From the NCBI RefSeq assembly GCF_019218745.1, contig NZ_JAHUXA010000007.1, positions 124,001-188,000 of the forward strand: DNA of 64,000 nucleotides, read 5' to 3'. Below the pieces are notes generated by a model, which saw only the letters and a program-made list of their open reading frames with translations, had not been told where the DNA came from and did no database searches. Each line of letters starts with the position of its first letter. The stretch's first letter is position 1. Origin of the DNA: Enterobacter sp. ENT03. Lineage in GTDB: Bacteria > Pseudomonadota > Gammaproteobacteria > Enterobacterales > Enterobacteriaceae. The translations under genes were made by a program, and so were the position numbers. This document shows positions 63,200 through 64,000 of the stretch, piece by piece.

Positions 63200-63746
63200 T
63201 ATAAATCCTTTTATGAGGGCGTTGTATATTTCTTAATAATATCAATACCATAACGAAAATCACCCCCGGCAGCCACACCCACAGCAGCTCAGAGATAATC
63301 ACCTGATGCCCATAGGGCGTGGTATAGCGGGAAAGCGCAAAGGGCGCGACTTTAATCACCTGCCACGGGGCAAAAAAACGCTCCTCAGACCAGGGCCACA
63401 GCCAGCCCACGCCTTTGCCGCCGGTGGTGACTGAATCCAGCAGGCTGTGCGACAGCAGCGATACAGTCAGAAATGCCCAGCAGCGCAGCAGGCTGGCTTT
63501 AAACCAGCGTCGCCCGCACCAGACGCACAGCAGCGGCACCACGAAGGCGAACAGCAGTGAATGGGTGAATCCGCGATGACCAAACACACTGGCATATTGA
63601 ATGCCAAATTTAAACGACAGCACGTCGGTGTCCGGCAGCATGGCGAGGACTACGCCTGCCAGCAGTAAGCGGCGGGGGATAATTTTGCTGCCCAGTCCGA
63701 GCCCCAGACAGAGCGGGACAGCGGCGTGGGTGATAATGGTTGGCAT
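63192..63746 (-). CDS. ybcI: Inner-membrane YbcI (DUF457, metal-dependent hydrolase-like)
   Basis: A 184-residue membrane protein of the LexA-controlled YdjM/YbcI family. The motif LPDTDVLSF...HRGFTHSLLFAFVVPLL provides the conserved Asp and His residues of DUF457, and LLSHSLLDSVTTGG a second His-Asp motif. About four membrane helices are present. Its role is unknown; the motifs suggest metal binding. In E. coli it also lies beside cysS. It is the first gene of the operon with the two exported proteins. Confidence 0.9.
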   Translation of the reverse strand: MPTIITHAAVPLCLGLGLGSKIIPRRLLLAGVVLAMLPDTDVLSFKFGIQYASVFGHRGFTHSLLFAFVVPLLCVWCGRRWFKASLLRCWAFLTVSLLSHSLLDSVTTGGKGVGWLWPWSEERFFAPWQVIKVAPFALSRYTTPYGHQVIISELLWVWLPGVIFVMVLILLRNIQRPHKRIYNA

Positions 63747-63821
63747 AACCGATCCTTTAAGAGGCGAAGCGTTGCACTATAGCAGCGTTTCAAACGTTCA
63801 GAATCTGGAGGGTTGTCTGAA

Positions 63822-64000
63822 TCACGCCGACTCCCGCGCTACCAGCTGGCCGGAGAGTGTTATTCGCTGCGTAAGCAGATCCGGCTCTTTCAGTTTACGG
63901 ATGATAAGCGCCGCCGCCTGGCGTCCGGTCTCTTCGCTCGCTGACGACACATAGGTAAAGGACGGCGACGTCAGATTCACGTGCAGCATATCTTCAAACC
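63822..64000 (-). CDS. LacI/GalR-family regulator, C-terminal end (partial)
   Basis: An open frame enters from the window edge and ends at 63822. The last 59 residues (VSSASEETGRQAAALIIRKL, then LSGQLVARESA at the end) are the closing strand and helix of the LacI/GalR ligand-binding domain. The DNA-binding half lies outside the window, so target and ligand are unknown. E. coli has ybcJ-folD in this place, so the gene is probably accessory. Confidence 0.8.
   Translation of the reverse strand, partial: FEDMLHVNLTSPSFTYVSSASEETGRQAAALIIRKLKEPDLLTQRITLSGQLVARESA

Overview
The window is chromosomal DNA of a member of the Enterobacteriaceae. From about 13.4 kb to 63.7 kb its gene order follows the Escherichia coli backbone: ylaC-maa-hha-tomB-acrBA-acrR-mscK-rsmS-priC-ybaN-apt-dnaX-ybaB-recR-htpG-adk-hemH-gsk-ybaL-fsr-ushA-ybaK-chiX-ybaP-copA-cueR-ybbJ-qmcA-cnoX-ybbO-tesA-ybbAP-selU-purKE-lpxH-ppiB-cysS-ybcI. 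Coding DNA is moderately GC-rich and the predicted proteins resemble, but are not identical to, their E. coli counterparts. A relative such as Enterobacter, Lelliottia or Citrobacter is more likely than Escherichia; the genus cannot be fixed from what is here.

Region 1 (1-6 kb) has a lacI-lacZ pair with a recognisable promoter, partial CRP site and operator but no lacY or lacA, then pdeB (EAL phosphodiesterase), which in E. coli lies directly beside ylaC. Region 2 (6-13.4 kb) separates pdeB from ylaC and is accessory. It carries a GntR/HutC regulator, a RspA/mannonate-dehydratase-like enolase-superfamily enzyme and a PTS EIIBC permease. It also carries an operon encoding an isopenicillin-N-synthase-type oxygenase with a MetQ-MetN-MetI-like importer, and a Zur-box-controlled L36 paralogue (ykgO).

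Region 3 (13.4-34.8 kb) is the acrAB/dnaX/htpG/adk backbone. Region 4 (34.8-36.5 kb) is a hipBA-type toxin-antitoxin pair between gsk and ybaL, preceded by four exact-period 28-bp repeats. Region 5 (36.5-53.3 kb) is backbone with the small RNA ChiX, copper export (copA/cueR) and the ybb genes. A second MetQNI-like importer (53.5-56.1 kb) lies between ybbP and selU. Region 6 holds purine synthesis, lpxH, ppiB, cysS and a small operon (ybcI, an unknown exported protein, a DUF2145 protein); the window ends inside a LacI-family gene.

The most striking observation is on the minus strand at 12937-13062. A short open frame with a good ribosome-binding site starts M-H-L-H-C-C-C and runs out of frame across the start codon of the oxygenase gene. 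Three cysteine codons in a row just before a sulfur-type importer operon suggest a cysteine-sensing leader peptide. The operon's MetN-like ATPase also lacks the methionine-sensing NIL domain. Together these suggest a cysteine-regulated sulfur-scavenging system with an oxidative enzyme. Recoding signals are visible in dnaX and copA, and recognisable operators for LacI, AcrR, Zur, CueR, PurR and sigma-32 are marked.
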